64,000 nt of DNA from Serpula lacrymans var. lacrymans S7.9. Taxonomy: Eukaryota > Basidiomycota > Agaricomycetes > Boletales > Serpulaceae. The stretch spans positions 2,681,909 through 2,745,908 of the forward strand of contig NW_006763292.1 in the NCBI RefSeq assembly GCF_000218685.1, read 5' to 3'. The stretch's first letter is position 1, and every line of letters starts with the position of its first letter. The position numbers and the translations under genes are program-made. Below, piece by piece: positions 1-12,073 of this stretch. The notes beneath the pieces are model-generated. The model was not told the DNA's origin and made no database searches. It saw only the letters and a program-made list of their open reading frames with translations.

Positions 1-3000
1 CTAGAGCAACATATTGAAGAAATCAAAAATGCCATAACCGAACACGGAGATAAAGGAGAGGCTCTAAAGAAGGAAGCAACACTTTTAGGAGAACCTCGGA
101 CACAGAAGTCGAGCACTAACAATGGAGCTGGCAAGGGGAAAATGCGAGAAATGTCACCTTTAACAGAAGACGAGAGCGATGATGGTGACAGTGATCTCCC
201 TCATACTCCTGCTGGCGAGGAGCACCGCATCAAGAAACGAGCTTTACAACAGCGGTTACGAGAATGCCACATGGTTCTGCATCAGATAAAATTCTTGCAA
301 GGAGATATATACCATTCATTGGGTCAATCATACTCCGAAAGTGAGGATGCAGCATACGAGGCCGCTGAAAAAATACGAAAAGATCTGCTCAAAGGTACAT
401 TGTTAATTGCAGACTGTGTAGAGGCACCTTTTTCTGACTCGATTGAAACGCAGCTACTGAAGAAAGCGCGACACGGGCTATGGCTTATCTCAAACTTCAT
501 GCCACAGGGTCTGGTGTAAATGAGAAAGCACTTATGATCCAAACACCTTACATCGATAATGGAGGGATTAGGACAGCACATCTGGTATGTATCAGAATTT
601 GTGATAGTACAGACTTAGGATCCTCATTAAATGTTCCCAGTTTGAAGAAGCAAACGAAATTATCGAATACATTCTCAATGAGCAAACCACTCTTCTTTGG
701 CAATGGAGAACGCGTATTCATACTTTGCTGACCGAGAAATTATCAGCTGGCAACGATGAAGCTGATGGACAGGAATATTCTCGTACTCTGGAGACTCAGG
801 GCGACGCTGAAATCTGTCTGCAAGCTTACGCTACCCTTTTGGCCGATCGTCGAGAAGTCCTCGTGGCTGAGAGGACTCTTTTGGCCTCCCATGATGCAAA
901 AGAAAAGAAAAGTCGCAATACCAATGCTTCAAAAGCTGCTGCAGAAGCAACTCCCGAACTTGAAATACCTGAAGATGTTGATCTACAACCTCAGCATGAG
1001 GTATTGCACCAGGAACTATCTGAAAAACGCAAAGATTTGCTCGAGCAGTCCAGGGGTCGGGCTATCAAATCTATCATGGTCGATTTAACTACCGTGGCGG
1101 CGCGCATAATAAACGATAAGGACCCAGAGAAAACCATAGCTAGGGATGCTATTTCGCGTTTGAGGTCCTTGATAGCTACTCAAGGTAAACCGCCATCATT
1201 GATATGTGCTGAGTCTCTTCTGACTTGTCCCAGGGAGTTTGATGGACAAGCTTGATGCAGATCTTGTCAAGCTGCGCAAGGCCTTCAATGAACGTATTCT
1301 GTGCGTCCATATGTCTTGAACTCCACTTGTCAGGTTTTCATAGCTGCTGATCAGGTACTTCCGTCAACTACAAGAAATATCTGACACTGTAGCTGAGGTG
1401 TCTTGGGAAACTGGCCTCACTCACGCAATGGAAATTTGTTTAGCTGAGCACTTGAATTTGGACACCAAAATCAAAACTGGCCGTGCGAGGCAACGTTACT
1501 TGAATCATCTAGCAAAAAATAAGGAGGAAGGTAAAGTAGACGAAGATGATGAGACGTGTATATTATGTAGATGTGAATTCACGCGTGGTTTTATAACTCA
1601 ATGGTGAGCTTATATATGCATATATAAAACAACTCTAACACATGTTTCAATGTTGACATATAGTGCCCATGTCTTCTGTGAGGTATTAGAACCGATATTA
1701 CCTTGCTTTGATGTTGTATTGACAATATGTGCACAGGGATGTATGAAAGCTTGGTTGACGCGCAAAGAAGGAAGAGTGTGTCCTGTCTGCCGGTATGTCA
1801 GCCCACCTGTAGAATGGCTGTTTTTCACCATTCTCCTGCAGGGTCCTCATTAACGTGGATCAACTGCAACGATTCGCGGTCAAAGGCGATAAACCACCTC
1901 CACCACAACCGGTGCTTGTTAATAATGAACCCGCCCCTAAATCTCGTAGAGAGATTGAGTATAACATGATAGGTATGTAAAATATCCTGAAACTCAAGTT
2001 TCCATACTCATAACATATAATAGATCCCAAATTAATCCAGGAGATTGGATCGATGGAGTCGACCGGAAGTTACGGAAGTAAAATTCAGACCCTAATACGA
2101 CACTTACTTTACCTGCAAGTCACGGACCCTGGCTCGAAAAGCATCGTTTTTTCAGCATGGGCTGATTCCTTGCACAGTGCGTCTGCCAAGTTATCCGAGA
2201 TTGCATATATTAACTTCGTCCAGTCATTCAACATGCTTTGAACGCTAACGGTATGAAATTTAATGCTGCATGTAAACCTTAAACTATATTCCACATGCGT
2301 TTATTAGGTATCCAGTGCCTGCGTATTGACCAAGCTAAACAGAAAGGGAAAGAAAGCGCTGTAAAGAGATTCCGTACAAATCCTGAAATCTTAGTGTTAC
2401 TACTGCATGGGTAACGTCTTTGTTCATTACTGTCAACTGCACGTTCATTTAAATCCTCTCACCCAGTGAACGAGAGAATGCTGGTCTCAATGTGACGTGT
2501 GCATCGCGCGTCTTCTTGGTAGAAAGTGTCGTACACCACGGTTTTGAGATGCAAGGTATGCCCCTAATACATAACATATAGATTTAGCTATAGTGATGGG
2601 TACTTCTAGCAATCGCTCGCATAGACAGGATGGGGCAAAACAGGCGTACAGAAGGTAATGTACATTGCCCTATATTGTAGAAGTATATCACTTACCGTTT
2701 TTATAGTCTTTTGTTACTATGCAGAAGGTTGGCTGACGTGAGAAATAATGATTTCCTAGCTGACATAGAATTTTCAGACACAGTAGAGAGGAATATCCTT
2801 GACCTCGCCGCAAGACAGGGGCTGTCGCTATATACAAAGGACAACTACGCAGGAACGCTGAATGTTACTCCATATGCAATGGATTCGGAGAAGAGAGTTG
2901 TTGATGCCCCTGCGAAGAAGCAGGTCCAAAAGGGCGATTTCATCTTCAAGTGAGAAGAAAGAAGTATTCATTTTCGCACGCGCTAACGCTCTTGCGTTCA

Positions 3001-3176
3001 GGGTGGACGATATGCTGGCTATTCTATTTCCTCACATGTTTGAAGACCTTGAGTATCTCATTCCCCTAGAAAGCGATGAGTCACAAGTACCAGGCCATTC
3101 AACTAATTTAGGTGGTGCCACGATGACACACAACCATATCAATGCAGCCGCAGGACCGTCAAAAGTCACAGAATGA
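1..3176 (+). CDS. SHPRH/IRC20-type SNF2 helicase-RING E3 ubiquitin ligase, C-terminal part (5' end outside window)
   Basis: The visible 797 residues are the C-terminal half of a Rad5-like SNF2 protein with an embedded RING finger. Inferred exons: 1-394, 454-584, 641-1184, 1234-1300, 1355-1603, 1664-1682, 1737-1792, 1842-1972, 2024-2176, 2224-2250, 2308-2410, 2467-2555, 2610-2654, 2707-2727, 2760-2949, 3002-3176; phases agree throughout. A helical linker is followed by a C3HC4 RING at about visible residues 449-487 (CILC, CAHVFC, CMKAW, CPVC), itself split by two introns. A helicase C-terminal lobe follows, with KSIVFSAW, a Gly-Leu-Asn-Val motif and the motif VI core RIDRMGQNRRTE. The RING between linker and helicase lobe matches SHPRH/IRC20 ligases, which act in DNA-damage tolerance. 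The substrate is not shown by sequence. The gene is convergent with the Myb gene downstream. Confidence 0.85.
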
Positions 3177-3481
3177 AGATTTAGTAGAAGTAGATCGTTG
3201 TATTTTTTTTATCCTTATGAACCTTCATTGGGGACGAAACATATCCTGATATTGCACGACATAAACGAAGACAGTGCAAAGATAAAATAAAAAACATGTG
3301 AACGAGAACGATGCTAGATGGCGCTGCACGATGGAGCGCCGACGTGAATGAGAGATGCTATGGCGGATGACAACGATGATCGAGAATGAGAAAAGCAAAT
3401 AAGGGGAAGCGTACTACAGTACTGAATCCCAGGCGACGACCGAAACCAGAGAGAGAAAGAGATGGAAACAAATTAAAATTA
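3177..3481. other. Short convergent 3' region
   Basis: This 305-bp spacer lies between the stop codons of the helicase and Myb genes. It is AT-rich near 3190-3300 and could hold both polyadenylation regions. I see no gene in it. Confidence 0.5.
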
Positions 3482-6212
3482 TCAGAAAATACCGCCGTCC
3501 CAACTTGCCCGCTTCCTCTTATTGTCACTACTCTTGCGGACCTGCAGTTCTTGAGGGGACACCACGCTTTGTCCGCGGTGATGCGTGGCATGGTGGGGGC
3601 GAGATCCGGTCGCAACGCTAGTCTGCGGCATGCCTAGAGCCTGTGAAACCGTCGCATATGCATACCCGACGTTCTTAGTGGACGAGGTAGACCGGGCGAG
3701 GTCCAGCGCCTGGCCTTGCCTCGAGTTATCAGGTGCCATCTTCGGTGCATTGAAATCATAGTCGACTTCTACATTGCCGCCATTATTAGCGTTGCTGCTG
3801 TAGTAGTGCAAATCAAGGAAAGGAAGGCCATAGAAATGATGATTTGACGAACGCCACGACTCGGCGTCAAAGGATGCAGGATCCTCTGAATGAGTATGAG
3901 CATGATGATACGTCGGTTCGGCGAGCTGAGGAGGCAACGGCTCAAACAGGGGGAGGGATCGTGTGCCCGTTATTTGAGGTTGGCAGCCAACGTGTACCTG
4001 TGTGGGACGTGAAGTGGTAGAGCGCGGCTCAGCCGAGGGTGGCACTGAGATCGAACGCCCGTGACTAGAGGTAGGAAACATGCCCGAATGCGTGCGCATG
4101 TGGCGCGAGGTGGTAAGCGGCGTGGCCGGTGGAGTGGAGTGGAGTTCGTGCGCCAAGTCGACGATATCGTCTAGATTCTGGGATGGGATATTGAAGAGAT
4201 CAAGAGGCCCAAGGCCCAAGGATCCCTCGGGTTCATCCTTCTGCACTCCTACATCCATACTGCCGTCCATCGCATCATGAGACACATCCGCCTGATCATT
4301 GAGAGTGATAGAGGCCAGCTCAATTTCATCAATCCCAGGCAACGCAGGAGTATGCAACTGCATCGGGTGAATACCAGTAGACTGCTGCATCCCAGACAGC
4401 CCCAGTCCGGGAGTTCCAAAGCCAAAACCAGGGCCGTAGAATGATTGCTGAGGCGGTTGGTGAGTTCGAGCTCCGAAGATTAAATCTCCAGCGTAGTTCG
4501 AGTGATGGGTGAATCCTCTGAAACTCGTAGGTGCAAACATCTCGGGGTCCGAGAAAGTGGAGTGCGAATCACCCATGCCCGCTTCGGAAGCAAAGTCGTG
4601 CGCAAAAGCGGCAGGAAAAAGGTCATATCGGTCTAGCACACCGTGGTTAAGGTGATGAAACGAAAAGGGCGATGATGGGGCAGGAGACAGGCCATCGGCA
4701 AAAGAGGACCCGCTACTCGAGACGGCAGACGCATCCAGACGAGGATTAGCAGAGAACCAGTCTTGCGTTCCCCATGCAGACTTGCCTATCATATTCATAC
4801 CATCACTGCGACGATTATAAGGTGAATGGCTCAGAAGATAATCGGAGGATATATGCGACGAGGTTGGTGAACCTGTGGTGGCAGACCATGGAGTCGAGTG
4901 CAGAGGTGTCTCGAGACTAGACCAAGCCTGTGATTGCGACGAGTCGGTCAATTCGGATAGAGACTGTGAGCCACTCGGCATATACTCCGGAATAGATAAT
5001 GGTTCAGAGAGAGGGTCGATGGTTTCCATGTCCATCTCAGCAAGACCGTCGGAAGGTGATGTGATGTCGTCGAACTGGTAAACCTGTGTGGGCATGGATG
5101 GAAGTTTAAACATATGCCCATCCTCCTCCTCAGCGCCCGAGCTGTCCTCGTCTTCTGAACATGTCGCACTTTCAGGGACACTCTTTGTCCCTCCCCTATA
5201 CAGACCTTGTCTGGTCTGTGCTCTTCGCTTCTTGGTAGGTCCACCCATGCTGTGGTTCATAGTTAATTGGTCATCTGTCGCTGCACGAATGGGAAGTTGC
5301 ATCCCATTGTCTCGCTTCTTCTTTGCCGTATTACGAGGTTTGTACCCAGCGGCTTGATACAACTCAGGGAAGGCATTACGGAACCGGTCACGTAGGTCGG
5401 TCGAGCGACGGTTCTGCTCCTGAAAGACAGGGTCTTTAACAATAGTAGCCCATACGGTGCCGTGTTTCTCGTAACCGGCCTTCAAAGCCCGGTCCTCCTC
5501 CTCAGTAAAAGGCCGGCGCTTCTTGCTGCGTGTTTTCTCGAATATAGAGCGCCCATCTGGGAGGGTAGATCGAACTTTGCTGGAAAGGTGTGTCTTGGCA
5601 TTAGGATAGTGCTCCTTGTATGCGTCGGGGAAGTATGTGCGGAACCTGTAGAAGACAGTTGTTGACAAGGAAACGAACTGTTATTGATGACGAACATACC
5701 TGTCTTTGAGATCGACTGGTGAACGGTTATCGAACTTGAGCTTTGGGTCTTTGAGGATGGCTTTCCAGTTGCCTACTCCCCACTGAGGAGAGTATAGTGT
5801 GAGATGGGGAAGCGGGGGGCATTTCGGTGATGAGACTTACAGCATTGCATCCATCAACGAGCATCTGTGTTTCCTCCTCTGTCCATTTCTTTCTTTGTTT
5901 CTTCTCCTGGATGACGACGCCTCTGGGTTCGTCGCGTTCGCCATCGTCAGCGATCCTGCGCATCTTGCCTTTCCTTTCAGGCATCATAGCCGAGGTCTCT
6001 GCGACGTGCGAGGCGAGGCTGGTGTCGTCTCGAAAGCTCCAAGCTGGGACGAGTCTGGGAGAGGACGGCAAGGCGAGTGATACGCGCCTCTGCTTGAGTG
6101 ACGAGCTCGTCGGGGGAGACGATGAGGACGCTGAGGATGAGGGAAAGGGGGCTGTGAAGGAGAAAGTGTGTGCTGAGGGGGGTTTGCAGGACGAGTCCGG
6201 TTTGTTGGACAT
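3482..6212 (-). CDS. Two-repeat Myb/SANT transcription factor (S. pombe Teb1-like class)
   Basis: Three exons on the minus strand (6212-5841, 5782-5700, 5645-3482) give 872 residues. Two Myb-like repeats lie at about residues 109-170 (WTEEETQMLVDGCN, WGVGNWKAI, RSPVDLKDRFR) and 196-250 (FTEEEDRALKAGYEKHG, RSTDLRDRFRNAFPELY). The first repeat is split by both introns. The DLKDRFR/DLRDRFR third helix is typical of telobox-type fungal Myb proteins such as Teb1, which bind telomere-like or promoter repeats. The remaining 600 or so residues are low-complexity and rich in Ser, Pro and His, as in activation regions. A short basic patch (KKRRAQTRQ) near residue 290 could be a nuclear localisation signal. 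DNA binding is well supported; the target sequence is inference. Confidence 0.8.
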
Positions 6213-6735
6213 GATAGTAGGATGTTTGAGAGGAAGATATGGCGTTTAAAAGATAATCTTGTGTGGAGAGGTTATGACAAGAAAACGAAAGGGAATCGGA
6301 TATTAAATGCAGGAGGCGAGAGAACAAGTTTGTGTACGGGTGTGGGTATACGATACCGTAAATTAAGACACGTTTACTGCAATGCTGCTGGACTTGCTTT
6401 CCTGATTCTTGCCCTGTATTTTTTTGGGCTGTGGAACGTCGTGGGCTGCAACGAGGACAGGGAAATACCTTTGGTTGCTGGCAAGCACGCTGCTGGATGG
6501 TAACTAAATGAGGCAGAGCTGTATTCGCTAGCGCCACCCCAGCCTCCCTACAGGCTCGGATATGCCTTTTCAGTCATCTCTCATGCATCGTGGTCCAAGT
6601 TCGCGACTTTCTAAATATCCTATCTGATCACTTATACTGCAACGTGCTCATAACCCGGAACGACAATTCTCTCCATCGATCGCCCATCTCGCCCAAACTC
6701 ATCTCTTGCCCCATTACATTACGACATTACATTCT
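6213..6735. other. Intergenic region, Myb promoter and RPN9 3' end
   Basis: This stretch holds the 5' region of the Myb gene and the 3' untranslated region of RPN9, both on the minus strand. Short overlapping frames here have no coding character. Nothing else was recognised. Confidence 0.4.
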
Positions 6736-8311
6736 TCATCCACTTACGACAACCTCGGGGGCGATCCTCTGCTCAACCATACTCAGTTTGTCTATCCACT
6801 CCCCCAGTCTGCTTGCAAGTTGCCCAATTTGCTCCCGCGACAGTACACGCGGCTGCACCCATGTTATCTGTGCTTTTTGATCTACCTGGTCCAGAGACCC
6901 CCGGATCAGCTTGAGGCTGATGAGACATCGATAATCAGTACATGCACCGTTCGTGCGCCCCTCTATTCCAAGAAATAGAGGTACATACCTCAACGCTTTC
7001 ATGATAAGATGTTCCACTTCGTCCAGAGGCAGTCTTGTCTCCTCGGCGATAGTTTGGAACGACATCGTGCGATCATTTGCATTCCGCTGGAAAACCAGCT
7101 CGATCAATGCCATGAGACATATCTTCTGGCGCAAAAAGGGGTAGTTCTCCTGTAATATTGGCTTTTCGGTTTGGGGAAGAATGTGTTCAGTAATTTTAAG
7201 TCCCCAGCGGCGCTCCGTAAACACATGCACGTACCTCCTGCGGAAAGAGCGGTGCAAGTGCTTCGAATTTTCCAATATTGCCTTCGTTGAATGTAAAAAG
7301 CAACTTCTTGATCCAATCATGCTGCGTGTTGTCCAGTGCATCCAGTATCGGATGCATCAACTGGCCGCGAGGTAAACCGAATCAGCCTTTTGCCCGAGGA
7401 GCACCAAAGAAAAGGAAAATTCAAATTCAAATCTACACTCACCAGTTCACCAAAGTTATAGATAGTGTCTCCGAGAAATGCCGAAATTCCAAGGTCGTGC
7501 GCGCGCAGCACGCGTTCTTCCGGCGACATGTCTGTTGCAGGGTCGACACAAGCCAGGTACAGTAATGAATTTCTGTAGTACGGTGCATACTCTGCCTTGG
7601 CCTGATTGGACGATGTGAATTAAGCTTCTACCAGCAAATAAAAACCGAGTACCTTGTAGTAGTCAGCGGCGACCCCATAGTAAGCAGCATTGACAGAGCT
7701 ATCTACTCCTGACAACGAATCCAGTGTTTTCCACGCAGTGTCCATGTCAGTCTTCGTGCCTTCTAGGTCGCCATACAGGAGCTTCGCATGCGCGATAGTG
7801 GCCAGCAGAAGCACATAGGCTTCTTCTGACTTTTCGGCGTCAATACGTGATAGCAAGGAAGTGAGGAATGTGAGGTGTGTTTGCGGATCTGTGATGAAGG
7901 TTTATACTTAGGGTGACATGAGGGCCAACATCGATGCTTACTGTCTATTTCTTTTGCTACTTTAACACCCATATCGACCAATCTCAGCTGGTTTACTCTG
8001 GACTCAAAATCACGCACGAATCTCTCGAAGACATCTACACGGAATGGTTTCGAGAGAGGATGGTCAAAGAACTCGAACAGTTTCAGGGTCAACTGATGCC
8101 ATAGTCTAGAAGGGTGAAAGAACAAGAAGTTCAGCTCAATGGAAGCCCAAGAAAAGCTGAGAATGAAGACGCACTTTCGGTTGTATAGAGTTTGGAAAGA
8201 ATCGAGGAAAGGGTGTAGTTCTGTAGGCGTAGACGATAAAGCTGTTGAGATAAACTCGTCCAAATTCAGTTTGGGAGGCTTTGGGGCATCCACGGCCATC
8301 GAGGTCGACAT
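6736..8311 (-). CDS. RPN9: 26S proteasome lid subunit RPN9 (PSMD13)
   Basis: Seven exons (8311-8175, 8105-7942, 7888-7653, 7601-7443, 7360-7235, 7161-6989, 6916-6736) give 391 residues, close to the usual 375-395 of the family. The N-terminal half is helical-repeat sequence (KLNLDEFI, LWHQLTLKLFEFF, KSEEAYVLLLATIAHAKLLYGDL). The C-terminal half carries a PCI domain, with the winged-helix part at RTMSFQTIAEETRLPLDEVEHLIMKAL followed by LKLIRGSLDQVDQ and WVQPRVLS. RPN9 is a structural subunit of the proteasome lid that helps hold the deubiquitinase module. The start is the first ATG, in a context matching family N-termini. It is a housekeeping gene in the left flank of the mating region. Confidence 0.93.
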
Positions 8312-9277
8312 TTTGCGCGATTACGGGATCGTTTCACGTTTACCAACCAAGTACCTGCTACACTATCCGAAACTGCAGATGTACGTCCGTTAGAGAGTGC
8401 AATAACCGTGACGCGTACGCCTCGTGCCACAGTGACCCATAGGCGCGCGTGTGCATGACTAAGTCGCGGGTTCGAACCTTGCTCGTAACATTGCACTGAT
8501 AGCCATTTCTGATAGACGCTCAGAACTTCTATATTAAGCAGGGTCGTAAAAAACTCTCCAGAATTAGATTGCCGTTACCTCACGATTCACGACATACATG
8601 ATCTCGAAAACACGGAAATCATATCATAGAGGCAGTGCTGAAAGTTTGGCGCTGCTTGGCAGAAGCTTTGGAAAATAACAAGAACAAACGAGGTTAAATG
8701 TGGCTACAACGCTAGCTGCCAGTTTATGAAGCTGGAATGCACCTTCCTGAGGCCACGGAACTATACAGAAATACCCTTGCGGCGGGCGATGGACCTCTTG
8801 GAAGCGCCGACTTTCCATTTGTAAATAAGGTTTACACCAGGACCAATGTTAGGGCGCCCATTACTGTATTCTGTCTTTCCTAATTACGGGAGCCGTGCGG
8901 TTTCTCCGATTTCAGTAGATGCGGTTCCTCCATTGAAGACGGTATATCCTCTATTTGGAAGCGTACGATAATATGGGAGCTAAACGGATCCTTTCTAATA
9001 CTCCTCAGGCCTTGTTCCGGTGACGTTCATTATTCCACGTCAGGGTCTGAGCACGTAAAGCACGAGGGCAACCGAATCCTCGTGTTTTCCACTTTTTCTG
9101 CCTACTAGTACTTATCACTCTTCATTCTTCGCAAAGACGGTCTCTTTCCAATTCTACTTCGTCAAACCTTACCGTTGATGGAACACCTGATAGTACCGGT
9201 ACGGTCTGCGGCTAATTCGTTGTACCAAGCTCACTTATAAATCCCCTCGTCGTCATCCGCAGGCACCAATAGCGCAG
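8312..9277. promoter_or_regulatory. Divergent intergenic region between RPN9 and the F-box gene
   Basis: This is about 970 bp between two divergently transcribed start codons, so it should contain both promoters. A tRNA-like sequence lies at 8408-8490. A TATA-like stretch (TTATAAAT) at about 9235-9242 is 40 bp before the F-box ATG. No open frame here looks coding. Confidence 0.45.
8408..8490 (+). other. Degenerate tRNA-like sequence (possible tRNA pseudogene or SINE head)
   Basis: A canonical internal B-box (GGTTCGAAcC) sits in a T-arm that can pair five of five positions with two G-U pairs (GCGGG, loop TTCGAAC, CTTGC). The candidate acceptor strands GTGACGC and TCGTAAC pair at only five of seven positions, and the 83-nt length would need a long variable arm. 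No convincing anticodon arm is visible. Eight-base inverted repeats (AGTGCAAT at 8396-8403, ATTGCACT at 8490-8497) bracket it. It reads as a decayed tRNA or tRNA-derived element rather than a working gene. Confidence 0.3.
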
Positions 9278-10855
9278 ATGTTCCAAACGAACTTCGTACC
9301 TTCTCTAATGCACGCAGAACAAATCCACGAGCTGCGCAACGCGCACTACAATGAACTTGCAGGCATCAACTTGGAAGTAGAACGTGCTCGTGCGCTCCTG
9401 TCGAAGTTGGAATACAAGCAGAATGAGCTCAGAGTAGTGATAGGAGAATTGGAGGCGCTGCTCTCACCCATTCGGCGTATGCCAACGGAGATTATAGCAA
9501 AGGTGTTCGAACACTGCATTCACTCCGATGAAGGGCAACCTCGCGCCAATGCAGTGGAAGCCCCACTACTGCTCGCACAGGTATGCAGCGCCTGGCGGGA
9601 ACTGTTGTTCTCACATCCTTGCTTGTGGACTTCGCTCGAAATAATTTTCCCTGCTAAATCATCAGAATGGACAAAGTTCATACAGAACAAAACCATGATA
9701 CTGCGGTTGTGGCTATTGCGATCAAAATCACTTCCTATCTCTCTCACTCTCGCGGATTTCGGAGCACCGTGTATTCCCTGGACTAGCCTGATGTTGCTGG
9801 ATCAAGACCTTCTAACAGCTGCCAGTCGTCTAGAGACTTTGGCCATCAGTTTGCGATCAAGCACCATGAGTTCTATACTTACATTCGCACAATGCCACCT
9901 CCCGGCTCTACGACATCTAGAACTCCACGACAGTACTTTCTTCACGGAAAGGCAGCACCCCGCTCCTCTCATTTTACACTCCGCACCTCTTCTTCGAAGT
10001 TTCTCAGTTTCCTGGTGTAGCCTTGACCTACAGGAATTCCAGGTACCTTGGGGTCAGCTTACAGAATTATCTGTGCTGTACGACGCAGGATACCAATGGG
10101 AGCCACGTCATAGCGATTATGTTGATATCCTGGCGCAGTGCCGTAGCCTCGTGTCGTGCTCCCTAGGCATTGGATGGGTAGACGATGCGGTCCGCTCCGA
10201 AGACAACCGTTCTGTCGCGCTTCCTCATCTAGAAACGTTAAGATTACGTTTTTACAAATATTCTTCTTACCACCAACGTCTATTGAACACATTAGAGGCT
10301 CCGGAGCTTCGGGAACTTGACGTACAGAACGGCAAGCGGGTGATGGGACCGTACAGAGGACAGAGAGAATGCTTTCCCTTGATCGTTCGCTCAGCTCATA
10401 CTCTTGAAAAGCTGGTTCTGGATAGCATCGATGCACCAGATAGCGACGTCGTGGAGTGCCTTGAACACGCCTCCAATCTCAGATCGCTGCGTTTCCTTTG
10501 TAGCCCTATGAGGATACTTCGTGATCTGATCCCCGCACTCACTACATCGCCCCCAGGCGGCTGCGCCGCCCCAATGTCGCAAGCAACATGTCCGCGAATG
10601 GAAAATCTTCATTTCAGATGTTCGTCGGGTGTTGCCGTTAGCGCTATTGCGGACATGGTGAGATCTCGATGTGGAGGGACCACCGCAGTGCGCGGCACTC
10701 CTTGTCTGAAGAAGTTTCGTTTGGATTACGCACATGTTGACCACGGGCCTGATATCCGGGACCAGAAGATTGCTGCTTTGTCGTCACTCCTGAAGGATTG
10801 TGTCGAGCAGGGGCTAGAGTTGACGTTGACCAAGTCGCATGCCTCTGGGAAATGA
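9278..10855 (+). CDS. F-box protein with leucine-rich-repeat-like C-terminus
   Basis: A single uninterrupted exon of 525 residues, unlike its intron-rich neighbours. Residues about 14-60 form a coiled coil (EQIHELRNAHYNELAG, LSKLEYKQNELRVVIGELE). An F-box follows at about 67-116: IRRMPTEIIAKVFEHC, then LLLAQVCSAWRELLFSHPCLWTSL. The rest contains repeated LRHLELHDS- and LETLRLRF-type segments resembling degenerate leucine-rich repeats. The coiled coil, F-box and LRR-like layout is that of the large, rapidly evolving agaricomycete F-box family. F-box proteins recruit substrates to SCF (Skp1-Cullin1) ubiquitin ligases. The substrate cannot be read from the sequence. Confidence 0.85.
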   Translation: MFQTNFVPSLMHAEQIHELRNAHYNELAGINLEVERARALLSKLEYKQNELRVVIGELEALLSPIRRMPTEIIAKVFEHCIHSDEGQPRANAVEAPLLLAQVCSAWRELLFSHPCLWTSLEIIFPAKSSEWTKFIQNKTMILRLWLLRSKSLPISLTLADFGAPCIPWTSLMLLDQDLLTAASRLETLAISLRSSTMSSILTFAQCHLPALRHLELHDSTFFTERQHPAPLILHSAPLLRSFSVSWCSLDLQEFQVPWGQLTELSVLYDAGYQWEPRHSDYVDILAQCRSLVSCSLGIGWVDDAVRSEDNRSVALPHLETLRLRFYKYSSYHQRLLNTLEAPELRELDVQNGKRVMGPYRGQRECFPLIVRSAHTLEKLVLDSIDAPDSDVVECLEHASNLRSLRFLCSPMRILRDLIPALTTSPPGGCAAPMSQATCPRMENLHFRCSSGVAVSAIADMVRSRCGGTTAVRGTPCLKKFRLDYAHVDHGPDIRDQKIAALSSLLKDCVEQGLELTLTKSHASGK

Positions 10856-11295
10856 CGTCCTTGCATGTACTGTAGTGCCTTTCATTGATCACAATAAAGG
10901 CAAGTTATGATACACGAACTAGCCACATACCAAGAGATTCCGTGGTTCTTCTTTACGAAGCCTTCACTTGTTTGTTTGTCTATCAAGAGAATTGCGGCGT
11001 AGTTCGTATGTCGTGGGATGAAAGCAAGAAAGAAAGGCTTTCATGGAAGAAAGTGAGCTGGCGAAGAGGTCGGACAGGAGTTGCCGAGTCTCCCACAAAA
11101 ATATCTTCGTATCGGAAGTCGTCTAAATGAAGAGAACTGATGGTATAGTACCGGTTGCACCAAAACCCGGCATGCCTTCACATATGCACAGTTTCCAAAA
11201 GACGGTCATGTAATTGCATATTGAAATTCATGACGATCAGAAGTAACAAAAACGACTAGAAAAATAAGGATCACCTTCTCACCACTAATCTTGGA
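10856..11295. other. Convergent 3' region between the F-box and ICMT-A genes
   Basis: The 3' ends of the F-box gene (plus strand) and the first methyltransferase gene (minus strand) face each other here. An AATAAAGG polyadenylation-like signal follows the F-box stop at about 10892-10899. No gene was recognised. Confidence 0.4.
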
Positions 11296-12073
11296 TCAAT
11301 AGATACGCGGAATCAACCAGTAAGGTACCCTCTTCGCCCAGTCTCTCCATTCTTGGCCAAACGCCCTTTCCAGCATGCCATCCTCCTTCTTCATCCTCCC
11401 TCTCATCGCAACATGAAAAACTGTCATATGCGCAGCCCACAACAGATACATGACGTTCCTCGCAGAACGCGGATCCTCCGGAAATAACCCAGAGCAATTC
11501 ACGAGCCAAGAGCCGCGGTTCAGGTGACAGAACGCTATCCCGGCGATTGCGAACGTCGCACCTGTATAACTGGGATGTCGCACGACGGAGTATGGACCAG
11601 ACGTTACTAGCTCGTGCGTCTTTCGAATGCTTAACTCAAAGGTAAACATTTTTCCGAGAGCACGATAACACTGAGTTCGTATCAAGTTGCCTACTAAAAG
11701 ACAGCAGGTCCCGATGAGAAGCTCGGGAGTTTGCTGGACTCGTTGCAGCGCCTGTACGGGGTCCGAGCTGCGAATTAGTTTATCCAGGATTGCTTGGGAT
11801 ATTGCTGAAGAAGGATACAAAGCAGCACATGTGATGATCGTTTCGCACAATGTGAATGTCCAATAGCCCCCCTATCTTACATACATCAGTAATGTAAACA
11901 TTCAGACCATGCACATAACTCACCTTGACTATTATGTGCAAAAATGGGGCGGCGATCTCCCATGAGCCTGCTTTCAAGCGTTCTTCAGGTGCGGGGCGCG
12001 CGTGGGGAGGTGTCAGGCTGTTTTCTAAGGCTACACCCGCAGGTATTAGCAGCAACACTTTTAACAATGACAT
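11296..12073 (-). CDS. Isoprenylcysteine carboxyl methyltransferase-like protein, tandem copy A
   Basis: Two exons (12073-11924, 11871-11296) give 241 residues. The C-terminal half carries the ICMT/PEMT-type S-adenosylmethionine-binding signature: SGPYSVVRHPSYTGA, a hydrophobic helix, then a MKKEDGMLERAFGQEW segment with the conserved acidic and Arg-Trp residues before the terminal hydrophobic YWLIPRIY. Hydrophobic stretches at the N-terminus and in the middle suggest an integral membrane enzyme of the ER, like yeast Ste14. The family methylates the alpha-carboxyl of farnesyl-cysteine at the end of CaaX proteins, including fungal pheromones. The start was chosen because MSLLKVLLLI aligns with MALSKVLLLI in copy B. 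It lies 4 kb from the first receptor gene. Confidence 0.82.

Noticed and set aside
8500..9270. Possible transposon between RPN9 and the F-box gene
   Set aside because: No terminal repeats, target-site duplication or transposase fragment seen.
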